Assembly: GCA_037190665.1 (NCBI GenBank)
Contig: JBBCJT010000009.1
Coordinates: 1 to 39,681, forward strand
Direction: 5' to 3'
DNA length: 39,681 nt
Source: JBBCJT01 sp037190665
GTDB taxonomy: Bacteria; Pseudomonadota; Alphaproteobacteria; Acetobacterales; Acetobacteraceae
How positions within the stretch are numbered: the first letter of the stretch is position 1; each line of letters starts with the position of its first letter. The notes beneath the pieces were generated by a model. That model was not told the origin of the DNA. It made no database searches and worked only from the letters and a program-made list of their open reading frames with translations. Shown here piece by piece: positions 6,880 to 15,385 of the stretch. Made by a program: the position numbers and the translations under genes.

Positions 6880-8535
6880 ATGACGCATCGCCCGGCTTCG
6901 GACACGCAGGCCCGGGACGGGTCGGATGCGGATTGGCCGCGGACGACCTACTGGGGTGCGCTGGATCGCGCGGCGAGGCTGTGGCCCGAGGCGGAGGCCG
7001 TGGTCCTGCCGCCCGACACTCGCGTCACGTTCGCCGCCCTGCGCGCCGACGTGCTGCGCAAGGCGGCGAACCTCCGGCGCCTCGGCGTGCGGCGCGGCGA
7101 TCACATCGCGATCTGCATGGGCAATTCCGTGGACTGGGTCGCCCTGCTGTTCGCCGCCGCGACGCTCGGCGCGGTCGTCGTGCCGGTGAACACGCGGCTG
7201 CGTCCGCCGGAGATCGAATACACGCTGCGCCAGTCGGACGTGTCCTTCCTGATCACCGCGGACCGTCTGCTGAAGGTGGACTTCATCGCGATGCTGCGCG
7301 GCATCGTCCCGGAGATCGACGGCGCGCTCCCGTCCGAGCGTCTGCCGCGCCTGCGCACGCTGGTCGTTCATGGCAGCGACATCCCGAAGGCGGCCCTGCC
7401 GTTCGCCGAGCTGGACCGCGACCCGCCCCCCGGCTTCGATCCGGAGGCGCCGGGCGTCGGTCCGGATGACGTGGTGCTCATCCAGTACACGTCCGGCACG
7501 ACGTCGGCGCCGAAGGGTGCGATGCTGTCGCATGACGGCATGCTGCGCGATGCGTTCCATGTCGGCCGCCGCATGGGTCTGCGGATCGGCGATCGCTACT
7601 TCAGCCAGCGACCGCTGTTCCATGTCGCGGGTGTGACGCTGTCGCTGCTCGCGGCGCTGACCTCGGGCGCGACCTACATCACAACGCCGACCTTCGACGC
7701 TGCCGCCGCGCTGCGCATGCTGCAGAACGAGCGTGCAACGCATGTGGCCGGGAACGACACGATGTTCCTGATGATGCTCGGCCAGCCGAAGCCGCCGGAT
7801 GAGCGGATCGCGCTGCGCGGCGGCTGGGCGGCGGCGACGCTTGCGGTGATGACGCAGGCGCAGCGGCGCTTCGGGATGCCCGGCATGTGCTCCGCCTACG
7901 GGCAGTCGGAAGCGTCGCCCAACGTCGCCATGGGTCCGCATGACGACGATCTAGGCCCGCGGCTGGAAGGTTTCGCCTTCCCGCTGCCGGGGATCGAGGT
8001 GCGGATCGCAGATGCCGCGAGCGGGGAGGAATGTCCGCGCGGCACGCTCGGCGAGATCCTCGTGCGCGGCTGGAACCTGATGAAGGGCTACTACAACATG
8101 CCCGAGCAGACAGCGAAGGCCATCGACGGGCAGGGCTGGCTGAACACCGGCGATCTCGGCGTGATGGACGATGCCGGGCGGCTGCGCTTCGCCGGCCGCG
8201 CCAAGGAGCTGATCCGCGTCGGCGGGGAGAACGTTGCCCCGGCCGAGGTGGAGGATGTGCTGCACGCGCATCCCGCCGTGGTGCAGGCGCAGGTGATCGG
8301 CGTACCGGAGCCGCGGCTGATGGAAGTGCCCGCCGCCTACGTGATCCTGCGGCAGGACGCGACGGCGACACCGGAAGATCTCATCGCCTGGTGCCGCGAG
8401 CGCTGCGCGGGTTTCCGCGTGCCCCGCTACGTCCGCATCGTCGACAGCTTCGAACACATCGGCATGACCGGCAGCGCCAAGGTCCAGAAGAGCAAGCTGC
8501 GCGAGTTCGCACTCCGCGATCTCGGGCTCGGCTGA
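6880..8535 (+). CDS. AMP-forming acyl-CoA synthetase (fatty-acid/carboxylate-CoA ligase)
   Basis: A 551-residue cytosolic member of the ANL adenylating superfamily that activates a carboxylic acid to its CoA thioester using ATP. The phosphate loop YTSGTTSAPKG is at 203-213, the aromatic motif AYGQSEASP follows mid-protein, TGDLGVMDDAGRLRFAGRAKELI marks the hinge Asp/Arg region, and the adenylation lysine is at about 534 in GSAKVQK. In this last motif the usual SGK is SAK. The ATG at 6880 starts the conserved sequence; the ribosome site is weak (GGAG about 13 bases away). It is followed 28 bases later by a TctC gene, suggesting uptake and activation of the same carboxylate. A TetR-type operator is in its promoter. 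Confidence 0.94.
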   Translation: MTHRPASDTQARDGSDADWPRTTYWGALDRAARLWPEAEAVVLPPDTRVTFAALRADVLRKAANLRRLGVRRGDHIAICMGNSVDWVALLFAAATLGAVVVPVNTRLRPPEIEYTLRQSDVSFLITADRLLKVDFIAMLRGIVPEIDGALPSERLPRLRTLVVHGSDIPKAALPFAELDRDPPPGFDPEAPGVGPDDVVLIQYTSGTTSAPKGAMLSHDGMLRDAFHVGRRMGLRIGDRYFSQRPLFHVAGVTLSLLAALTSGATYITTPTFDAAAALRMLQNERATHVAGNDTMFLMMLGQPKPPDERIALRGGWAAATLAVMTQAQRRFGMPGMCSAYGQSEASPNVAMGPHDDDLGPRLEGFAFPLPGIEVRIADAASGEECPRGTLGEILVRGWNLMKGYYNMPEQTAKAIDGQGWLNTGDLGVMDDAGRLRFAGRAKELIRVGGENVAPAEVEDVLHAHPAVVQAQVIGVPEPRLMEVPAAYVILRQDATATPEDLIAWCRERCAGFRVPRYVRIVDSFEHIGMTGSAKVQKSKLREFALRDLGLG

Positions 8536-8563
8536 CCGCGCGACCCAGGGGAGGAACAGGAAG

Positions 8564-9532
8564 ATGAATGCGAAATGCACACGCCGGGCGTTCCACATCG
8601 GCGCGCTCGGCGGCCTCGCGGCGGCGCTCTCCGCCCGCGCGCAGGCATGGCCGGCGCGGCCCGTCCGCGTCGTCATCCCGTTCGCGCCGGGCGGCAGCAC
8701 GGATGCGCACAACCGGCCGGTGCTGGACCGGCTGCACCCGCGGCTCGGCGCGCCGTTCGTGATGGACAACCGCGGCGGCGCCGGCAGCGCCATCGGCACC
8801 GCGGCCGTGGCCGCCTCGCCGCCGGATGGCTACACGCTGCTGTCGACGACGGCATCCTTCGTGACCGCGCCCGCCGTGCAGCAGACCACCTACCAGGTGT
8901 CGTCCTTCGAGTCGGTCGCGATGCTGGCGCGCAGTCCCTATGCGATCATCGTCGGCAAGGATTCGCCGATCCGCACAGTGCAGGACCTGATCGCCAGGGC
9001 GAAGGAGCTCGGCGATCGCATGTTCTACGCCACGGCGGGCGCGGGCAGTTCCACCCACTTCATCTCCGAGTACTTCAACATCCGCGCCGGCACGAAGATA
9101 CAGCACGTGCCCTACAAGGGCATCGGCCCGGCGATGATCGGCATCCTCGCCGGCGACGTGCAGGTGATCCTGACGACGCCGGCCAGCGCGTCCGGCCAGA
9201 TGAAGGACGGGCTGGTGCGGGTGATCGCCTACACCGCCGAGGGCCGGCCGCCCGATTCCCCGCCCGCGCCCACGGTGCGCGAGAGCGGGCTGGACTATGA
9301 GGCGGAATCCTGGTGGGCGATGTTCGCACCGCGCGGCACGCCGCTGGACATCCGCCAGCGCGCCAACACCGAGATCAACGCGGTGCTGCGCGATCCGGAG
9401 ATCGTGAAGCTGTACCACCAGCTCGGCTCCAACCCCGCGCCGATGACCCTCGATGCGATGTCGGCGATGGTGGCGGAAGAGACGGCGCGCTGGGCGGAGG
9501 TTGCCCGCATCGCCAGCATCCGCGTGGAATGA
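8564..9532 (+). CDS. Tripartite tricarboxylate transporter binding protein (Bug/TctC)
   Basis: A 322-residue periplasmic carboxylate receptor. The N-terminus CTRRAFHIGALGG is Tat-like and the signal ends near ARAQA (about 28). IPFAPGGSTDAHNRP (38-52) and FVMDNRGGAGSAIG (about 65-78) are the two ligand loops; the usual Ala-Arg after the Asp is Ala-His here. AGGGGAGGAACAGGAAG precedes the ATG. It is the second gene of the acyl-CoA ligase operon, which implies that the solute it captures is the ligase substrate. Confidence 0.93.
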   Translation: MNAKCTRRAFHIGALGGLAAALSARAQAWPARPVRVVIPFAPGGSTDAHNRPVLDRLHPRLGAPFVMDNRGGAGSAIGTAAVAASPPDGYTLLSTTASFVTAPAVQQTTYQVSSFESVAMLARSPYAIIVGKDSPIRTVQDLIARAKELGDRMFYATAGAGSSTHFISEYFNIRAGTKIQHVPYKGIGPAMIGILAGDVQVILTTPASASGQMKDGLVRVIAYTAEGRPPDSPPAPTVRESGLDYEAESWWAMFAPRGTPLDIRQRANTEINAVLRDPEIVKLYHQLGSNPAPMTLDAMSAMVAEETARWAEVARIASIRVE

Positions 9533-9552
9533 CCCGCGCGGGCCGGGCGATC

Positions 9553-9957
9553 CTATCCCGCCGTGGTGGCCGGGCGCGTGCGGTATTTGAACGTGCCCTG
9601 CGCGAGCGCGAGCAGCCGGCCCTGCGCATCGGTCAGCTCGCCCACGGCGGCATAGATCTGCGTGCCCGCGCCGGGGCGCAGCCGGCCGGTGGCCCGGATC
9701 ACGCCGTGGCTGGCGCCGCGGAGGAAGTTCGTGGTCAGCGACACGGTGCTGGACCGGCGGCGCGTCTCGCCCGGCGGTGTCCAGCAGCCGGCGCGTGCGC
9801 AGACGGTATCGAGCAGCGTGCAGATCACGCCGCCATGCACCGAACCGCTCCGGTTCAGGTGCTCGGGCCGCAGCTCGACCTCCGCCACGGCCTCGCCCTC
9901 CGTCCAGCTCACCCAGTTTATCCCGACCACGTCGTTGAACGCGCTTCTGTCGGTCAT
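9553..9957 (-). CDS. PaaI-type hotdog thioesterase
   Basis: A 134-residue single hotdog-fold thioesterase that would hydrolyse an acyl- or aryl-CoA. The PaaI family core SVHGGVICTLLDTVCARAG is at about 39-57, with the HGG loop and the Asp (about 50) that activates water. The C-terminal strand ends in ALAQGTFKYR, a common family ending. The ATG at 9957 has an excellent GGAGGTGCAG ribosome site; an ATG 21 bases earlier (9978) has a weaker one. The gene is divergent from the eight-gene operon at 10076 and shares its operator. It may release CoA from dead-end thioesters of the pathway (inference). Confidence 0.9.
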   Translation of the reverse strand: MTDRSAFNDVVGINWVSWTEGEAVAEVELRPEHLNRSGSVHGGVICTLLDTVCARAGCWTPPGETRRRSSTVSLTTNFLRGASHGVIRATGRLRPGAGTQIYAAVGELTDAQGRLLALAQGTFKYRTRPATTAG

Positions 9958-10003
9958 CTGCACCTCCGGCCGGACCATGGCTGCCCTTGCGGCCTGCAAG
10001 AAC

Positions 10004-10018
10004 TGACCGTATGGTCGA
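10004..10018. promoter_or_regulatory. TetR-type operator between the thioesterase and the eight-gene operon
   Basis: TGACCGTATGGTCGA is identical to the sequence at 6797-6811. On the minus strand it lies just downstream of TTGACT (10037-10032), a good -35 box for the thioesterase gene, so the operator would cover its -10 region. It is also 58 bases before the GTG of the large plus-strand operon. One repressor could therefore control both units. Confidence 0.7.
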
Positions 10019-10075
10019 AAAATTGATGAATAAGTCAATACAACCTGTCGGCCATGCACGGCGAGGAGTGTCCGG

Positions 10076-12232
10076 GTGAGCGAAACGATGGCTCGGACCA
10101 CCGGCCTGGATGCCCTGCTCGCCCCGCGTTCCATCGCGGTGATCGGCGCTTCGCCCGACACGCGGCGTATCCGCGGCAAGGTGCTGCGCACGCTGATCGC
10201 AGGCGGCTTCCCGGGCGCGATCTATCCGGTGAACCCGTCGCATGCGGAGGTTCAGGGCCTGCGTGCCTATCCCTCCGTCGCTGCTGTGCCGGAGACGGTC
10301 GACCTCGCCATGGTCGCCGTGGCGGCCGATCTGGTCCCGCAGGCGCTGGAGGAATGCGCCGCCGCCGGCGTGCGCGCCGCGGTGGTGTTCAGCGCGAGTT
10401 CGGCTGTGGCGCGGGACGGACGCCCACCGCTGCACGAGACGATCGCGGAGATCGCGCGCCGCACGGGCATGCGCGTCCTCGGCCCGAACACGGAAGGCTT
10501 CTTCAACGTTGCCGCCGCCGTCGCGGCGAATTTCAGCATCGTCGTCGAGCAGGAGGCGGGGGAGGCGACGCGGGAGCTGCACGACCGCCCCGGCGTCAGC
10601 ATCATCTCCCACAGCGGTGGCCTCGGCTTCGGCCTGTACAGCCGCGCGCGGCGGATGCACGTGCCGGTCCGCCACGTCGTCACCGCCGGGAACGAGGCGG
10701 ATGTCGAGGCGCTGGAGGTGGTCGAGTACCTCGTGCGCGAAGGCCGCACGACGGCGATCATGATGTTCATCGAAGGCTTCCGGAAGCCGGCGGACTTCGC
10801 CCGCGTCGCGACGCTGGCGGCGGATGCCGGCGTGCCGCTGATCGTGATGAAGGTCGGCCGGTCGGATGCCTCCCGCCGCGCCGCCGTCTCCCATACCGGC
10901 CACCTCACCGGGGCCGAGACCGCCTATGACGCGATGTTCGCGCGCTACGGCGTGATCCGCGTGTCCGACCCGGATGAGATGGTGTCCATCGCGGCCGCCT
11001 TCTGCGTGCCGAAGCGCCCGCGCGGGGACCGGGTGTGCGTGCTGACCGGCACGGCGGGCACAGGCGCGTGGGTCGCCGATCTGTGCGCGATGAACGGGCT
11101 GCGTGTGCCGGAACTCGATCCCGGACTGGCGGACGCGATCTCCGCCATCATCCCGGATTCGGGTGCGGCGGTGAATCCCATCGATGTCACGGCCGGCATC
11201 GTCGACGATGGCGGGAAAACGCTGGCACGGGTGCTCGACCTGCTGGGCGAGGACCGGAACCTCGATTCCGTGATCCTGATCTTCTCGCTCGCCCCGGTGG
11301 GCCGCATCGCCGCCTTCCGCCCGGTGATCGAGGCATCGCTGTCCCGCCTCGGCAAGCCGCTGCTGTTCGTGTCCCAGACCCTGCCGGATCCCGGCAACCT
11401 CGCGGAACTGGCGTCGCTGGGCATCTGGAACTTCTCCTTCCAGGGCTGCGCGCAGGCGCTGTGGGCGCTGGAGAGCTATCGGCTGTTCCGGCAGCGCTGG
11501 TCCGCGCGCAGTTTCGATGAGGGCCGGGCGCGCGAGGCTGTCGCGCCGTCCGCGCTGCGGACCGCGCCGGCGCTGCGCGACGCGCTGCGCGCCCACGGTA
11601 TCCCGCTCGCCGCGGACCGGCTTGCGCGGACCGCCGAGGAAGCCGCCACCGCCGCCGAGGCGATGGGCTTTCCGGTGGCGGTGAAGATCGAGTCCGAAGA
11701 CCTGCCCCACAAGACGGAGGCGGGCGGCGTGATGCTCGCCCTGCCGGATGCGGCTTCGGTGCGGGAGGCTGCGGAGAAGGTTCTGGCGAACGCGCGGCGT
11801 TACAAGGCGGATGCGCGGATCGATGGTGTGCTGGTCCAGAAGATGGCCGCGCGCGGGCAGGAAGTGATCGTGGGCGCGATCCGCGATCCGGATTTCGGCC
11901 CGCTGCTGATGCTCGGCCTCGGCGGCATCCATGTGGAGGTGCTGGGCGACACGGTGTTCGAGCCCGTGCCCGTGGGGCCGCGGGAAGCGGAGGCGATGAT
12001 CCGCCGGCTGCGCGGCTTCCGGCTGCTGGAAGGCGTGCGCGGCGCGCCGCCGGCGGATATCGAGGCACTGGCGCAGTTGCTGGTCGATGCCTCCCGCTTC
12101 CTCGACGGCGCGGCGGGCGGCTGGAGCGAGCTAGAGCTGAACCCCGTGCTCGTTCACGCCGCACCCGGTGGGCTGACCGTCGTCGATGCGCTGGCGACGC
12201 AGGACGATGCGGGCGGCGCGACCCATGGATGA
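10076..12232 (+). CDS. NDP-forming acyl-CoA synthetase (acetate-CoA ligase family)
   Basis: A 718-residue single-chain enzyme of the ADP-forming acetyl-CoA synthetase/succinyl-CoA synthetase superfamily. The N-terminal CoA-binding Rossmann domain starts with SIAVIGASPDTRRIRGKV (about 19-36). Flavodoxin-like succinyl-CoA-ligase domains follow, with the phosphohistidine region SHTGHLTGAE (His at about 273). The C-terminal ATP-grasp domain begins about residue 490, with FPVAVKIESEDLPHKTEAGG at 532-551. It would form or cleave an acyl-CoA with ATP/ADP. The GTG at 10076 has GAGGAG upstream. It is the first gene of a tightly overlapped operon: its stop overlaps the next start by 8 bases. It is a second ligase in the regulon, beside the AMP-forming one. 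Confidence 0.93.
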   Translation: MSETMARTTGLDALLAPRSIAVIGASPDTRRIRGKVLRTLIAGGFPGAIYPVNPSHAEVQGLRAYPSVAAVPETVDLAMVAVAADLVPQALEECAAAGVRAAVVFSASSAVARDGRPPLHETIAEIARRTGMRVLGPNTEGFFNVAAAVAANFSIVVEQEAGEATRELHDRPGVSIISHSGGLGFGLYSRARRMHVPVRHVVTAGNEADVEALEVVEYLVREGRTTAIMMFIEGFRKPADFARVATLAADAGVPLIVMKVGRSDASRRAAVSHTGHLTGAETAYDAMFARYGVIRVSDPDEMVSIAAAFCVPKRPRGDRVCVLTGTAGTGAWVADLCAMNGLRVPELDPGLADAISAIIPDSGAAVNPIDVTAGIVDDGGKTLARVLDLLGEDRNLDSVILIFSLAPVGRIAAFRPVIEASLSRLGKPLLFVSQTLPDPGNLAELASLGIWNFSFQGCAQALWALESYRLFRQRWSARSFDEGRAREAVAPSALRTAPALRDALRAHGIPLAADRLARTAEEAATAAEAMGFPVAVKIESEDLPHKTEAGGVMLALPDAASVREAAEKVLANARRYKADARIDGVLVQKMAARGQEVIVGAIRDPDFGPLLMLGLGGIHVEVLGDTVFEPVPVGPREAEAMIRRLRGFRLLEGVRGAPPADIEALAQLLVDASRFLDGAAGGWSELELNPVLVHAAPGGLTVVDALATQDDAGGATHG

Positions 12233-14588
12233 CCTCGTGCGCCACGACGCGGAGGAAGACGCGCTGGTTCGCGAGAGCGCGCAGCGCTTCGCCGCGCGGT
12301 TCCGCGATCATGCGGCGCTCCGCGCGGGGCGCGAGACCCTGCCCTGGCACGAGGCCGCCCGCCTGAGGGAGATGGCGGCGCTGGGCTGGTTCGGTGCGCT
12401 GCTGCCGCCGGACGATGGCGGGCTCGGCATCGGGCTGGGCAGCGTGGCGACGATCGCGGAGGAACTGGGCGCGGCGCTGCTCGCGGAGCCTCTGGGGCCG
12501 CTCGCCGTGCTCGGCCCGCGCGCGATCCTGCACGGCGACAATGCCGAGCTGAAATCGGCGCTGCTGCCCGGGATCGCCGACGGTTCCCGCCTCGTCGCGC
12601 TGGCGTGGCAGGAGGGGCGCGACGGCGCCGGCGCGGCGGATCGGATCGCGACGACGGCGCGGCGCGAGGGTGGGGGTTGGCGACTGGATGGCCGCAAACG
12701 CTTCGTCGCCGGTGCCTGGGCCGCCCATGGCTTCGTCGTCGCCGCGCGCGCCGACGATGGCCTGCGCCTGTTCCATGTCGATGCGGATGCGCCGGGGCTG
12801 GCGCTGTCGCAGGAATGGCGCGCCGACGGCAGCCCTTCGGGCGTGCTGGCGCTGTCGGGCGTGCGCGTCGCCGATGCCGCAGTGGTCGCCGGGCCGGCGG
12901 CGGCTGTGGAGGCGCTGGAGACCGCCCGCGACGAAGCCGCGCTGATCGCGGCGGCGGAACTGCTTGGCATCGCCCGCGCCGCGCTGGCGATCACGGTCGA
13001 GTACATGCGCACGCGTGTCGCGTTCGGCCGGCCGATCGCCGGCTTCCAGGCGCTGCAGCATCGCGTGGCCGACATGCAGATCGGAATCGATCTGTCACGC
13101 GCGGTCCTGCAGTCCGCGCTGCGCACCGCCGATGCCTGTCCCACGCGCCGCGAGCTTCGCATGGCGGCGAGCCGCGCGAAGGCGCGCTGCAGCGACATGG
13201 CGCTCTCCGTCACGCGGGAGGCGATCCAGCTGCATGGCGGGATCGGCTTCACGGACGCCTGCGATATCGGCCTGTACCTGAAGCGTGCGCTGGTGGCTGC
13301 CGCCTGGCTGGGCACCGGGGCGGCGCATCGCGCGCGCATTGCGGAGGATATCCTTGATGAGCCGGTGATCCGCGACACGGCGGCGTCAGTGGATGAGGCC
13401 GAGGCGCCGCACCGCCTCGCGGCGATGCAGGCCGTTCCGGTGCGGGATCGTGACTGGAACGCGCTGGACGAAGCAGCTTTCCGCGGCTGCGCGCGCAGCT
13501 TCTTCGAGACCAACCTGCCGCGCCATCTGGCTTTCCGGCCGAAGCGCCTCGGCTGGGATGAGATCCGGGACTGGTACCTGCTGCTGTCGCGCGAGGGCTG
13601 GCTGGCGCCGACCTGGCCGGCGGATCGCGGCGGCATGGGGCTGAACGCCGCCCGGCTGATGATCTATCACGAGGAGATGCAGCGCGTCGGCGCGCCGCGC
13701 CTGCTGGATCACGGCATCAACAATGTCGGCTCCATCCTGCTGGCCTGCGGCACCGAGGAGCAGCGCGCTGCGTATCTGCCGAAGGTCCTGACCGGGGATC
13801 ACATCTGGTGCCAGGGCTATTCGGAGCCGAACGCGGGTTCCGACCTCGCCAGCCTGCGGACCGAGGCACGGCTGGAGGGCGACGAGTTCGTCGTCACCGG
13901 GCAGAAGATCTGGACCACGCTCGCGCATCAGGCGACGCACATGTATGCGCTGGTCCGCATGGATCGCGGCAAGCCGGGGCGCGACGGCATCAGCTTCCTG
14001 CTGATCGACCTCTGCCAGCCCGGTGTCACCATCCGACCTATCCGCAACATCGCTGGCCACGACGAGTTCTGCGAGGTGTTCCTCGACGGCGTGCGCACGC
14101 ACCGGAGCAATCTCGTCGGCGCGCTCAACGGCGGCTGGGCGGTCTCCCGCGCCGTGCTCGGGTTCGAGAGGCTGCGCGTCGGCGCGCCACGCAACTGCGT
14201 GCTCGCGCTGCAGCGGCTCGAGCGTGTGGCGGCGCGCGAGGGGTTCGAGGCCGATCCGGTGTTCCGCGCGCGCTTCACCGGGCTCGCCTGCGACGTGCTC
14301 GACCTCGCCGCGCTGTACGCGAGTGCGGCGGACGCGCTGAAGGCGGGCGCAGCCCCGGGCACCGAGGCGTCGGTGCTGAAGATCGTCGCGACGCAGACGG
14401 AGCAGCGTCTGGCCGAAACGCTGGTGGAGGTGCTGGGCGATGCCGGCGCCATCGCCGGCGCGCAGGACTTCGACGGGCTGGAGGCGGACGTGCTGACGCC
14501 GTTCCTGACCACGCGCGCGGTGTCCATCTACGGCGGCACCAATGAGATCCAGCGCAACATCATCGCGCGCAAGGTGCTCGGCGCATGA
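12225..14588 (+). CDS. Two-domain (fused) acyl-CoA dehydrogenase
   Basis: A 787-residue protein made of two complete acyl-CoA dehydrogenase domains, about 1-375 and 395-787. The first domain includes VAFGRPIAGFQALQHRVADM and IQLHGGIGFT but has no glutamate at the usual C-terminal catalytic position. The second has QGYSEPNAGSDLAS and ends in YGGTNEIQRNIIARK, where the common YEGT glutamate is glycine (about 770); a glutamate at about 648 (GFERLR) is placed like the alternative base of isovaleryl- and long-chain dehydrogenases. Fused or paired dehydrogenases of this kind are known in mycobacterial steroid side-chain degradation (FadE34/ChsE3, FadE28-FadE29), acting on branched acyl-CoAs. The ATG at 12225 overlaps the previous stop; the stop overlaps the next ATG (ATGA). 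Confidence 0.93.
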   Translation: MDDLVRHDAEEDALVRESAQRFAARFRDHAALRAGRETLPWHEAARLREMAALGWFGALLPPDDGGLGIGLGSVATIAEELGAALLAEPLGPLAVLGPRAILHGDNAELKSALLPGIADGSRLVALAWQEGRDGAGAADRIATTARREGGGWRLDGRKRFVAGAWAAHGFVVAARADDGLRLFHVDADAPGLALSQEWRADGSPSGVLALSGVRVADAAVVAGPAAAVEALETARDEAALIAAAELLGIARAALAITVEYMRTRVAFGRPIAGFQALQHRVADMQIGIDLSRAVLQSALRTADACPTRRELRMAASRAKARCSDMALSVTREAIQLHGGIGFTDACDIGLYLKRALVAAAWLGTGAAHRARIAEDILDEPVIRDTAASVDEAEAPHRLAAMQAVPVRDRDWNALDEAAFRGCARSFFETNLPRHLAFRPKRLGWDEIRDWYLLLSREGWLAPTWPADRGGMGLNAARLMIYHEEMQRVGAPRLLDHGINNVGSILLACGTEEQRAAYLPKVLTGDHIWCQGYSEPNAGSDLASLRTEARLEGDEFVVTGQKIWTTLAHQATHMYALVRMDRGKPGRDGISFLLIDLCQPGVTIRPIRNIAGHDEFCEVFLDGVRTHRSNLVGALNGGWAVSRAVLGFERLRVGAPRNCVLALQRLERVAAREGFEADPVFRARFTGLACDVLDLAALYASAADALKAGAAPGTEASVLKIVATQTEQRLAETLVEVLGDAGAIAGAQDFDGLEADVLTPFLTTRAVSIYGGTNEIQRNIIARKVLGA

Positions 14589-15385
14589 CCGCGAAAGACG
14601 CGCTGAAGATCGAGGTGGCGGGGGGCGTGCTGACCGCCACGCTCAACCGGCCCGCCGCGCACAACGCCATCGATGACGCCATCGTGGCCGGGCTGGACGC
14701 CGCGATGGATCGCGCGGAAGCCGATGCGGCCGTGCGCGTGGTCTGCCTGCGGGCCGAGGGCAGGACCTTCTGCGGCGGCGTGGACCTCGGCCATGCGCGC
14801 AGCGCGGCAAGCGGTGACGAGCGGGCGGGGGTCGAGGACACGATCCGGCTGACCGGCATGACCGCGCGACTGGCGCGGCTGCCCAAGCCCACCATCGCCG
14901 TGATGCAGGGCTCCGCCTATGGCGCCGGCATCGGTCTCGTCGTCGCCTGCGACATCGTGCTGGCGGTACCGGAGGCCCGGTTCGCAACGACGCAGGTGCG
15001 GCACGGTCTGATCCCCGGCTTCATCGCTCCGTTCCTCGCGCACGCGATCGGGTTGCGGCGGGCGAAGCGCTACCTGCTGACCGGCGAGCGCATCGATGCC
15101 GCCGAGGCGGCGGAGATCGGCCTGATCCACGAGGTCGTCGCCGCCGACAGGATCGAGGCGCGGTGCGCGGAGATCGTCGGCTGGCTCGGCCAGGGCGGCC
15201 CGGAAAGCCTCGCCGGCACCAAGCGCATCCTCGACAGCTACGGCCCGCGCGGTCTCGACGCCGCCGCGGTGCGGGAGCTGGCGGAGCTGGTGGCGGCACA
15301 TCGCCGCACGGCGGAGGCGATGGAAGGCATGTCCGCATTCAAGGAAAAGCGCGCCCCTGCGTGGTGCGTGTCGGAGGCGCGATGA
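14585..15385 (+). CDS. Enoyl-CoA hydratase/isomerase family protein lacking both catalytic Glu
   Basis: A 266-residue crotonase-fold protein. The oxyanion-hole segments GRTFCGGVDLG (59-69) and QGSAYGAGIGLVVACD (108-123) are conserved. At the two glutamate positions of classical enoyl-CoA hydratase it has Gly (about 117) and Gln (about 137, in ATTQVRHGL). It is most similar in this window to the crotonase at 2131-2928, which keeps the second Glu. It could still be an isomerase, a C-C lyase or a hydratase with a different base; simple hydratase annotation is unsafe. Its start overlaps the dehydrogenase stop and its stop overlaps the next start, both by ATGA, so it is translationally coupled. 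Confidence 0.88.
   Translation: MTAKDALKIEVAGGVLTATLNRPAAHNAIDDAIVAGLDAAMDRAEADAAVRVVCLRAEGRTFCGGVDLGHARSAASGDERAGVEDTIRLTGMTARLARLPKPTIAVMQGSAYGAGIGLVVACDIVLAVPEARFATTQVRHGLIPGFIAPFLAHAIGLRRAKRYLLTGERIDAAEAAEIGLIHEVVAADRIEARCAEIVGWLGQGGPESLAGTKRILDSYGPRGLDAAAVRELAELVAAHRRTAEAMEGMSAFKEKRAPAWCVSEAR

Noticed and set aside
8381..11932. Very long minus-strand open frame (over 1,100 codons) opposite the ligase and operon genes
   Set aside because: It is antisense to well-supported genes, rich in Arg/Ala/His, shows no family motif and is the usual by-product of high-GC coding DNA on the other strand.
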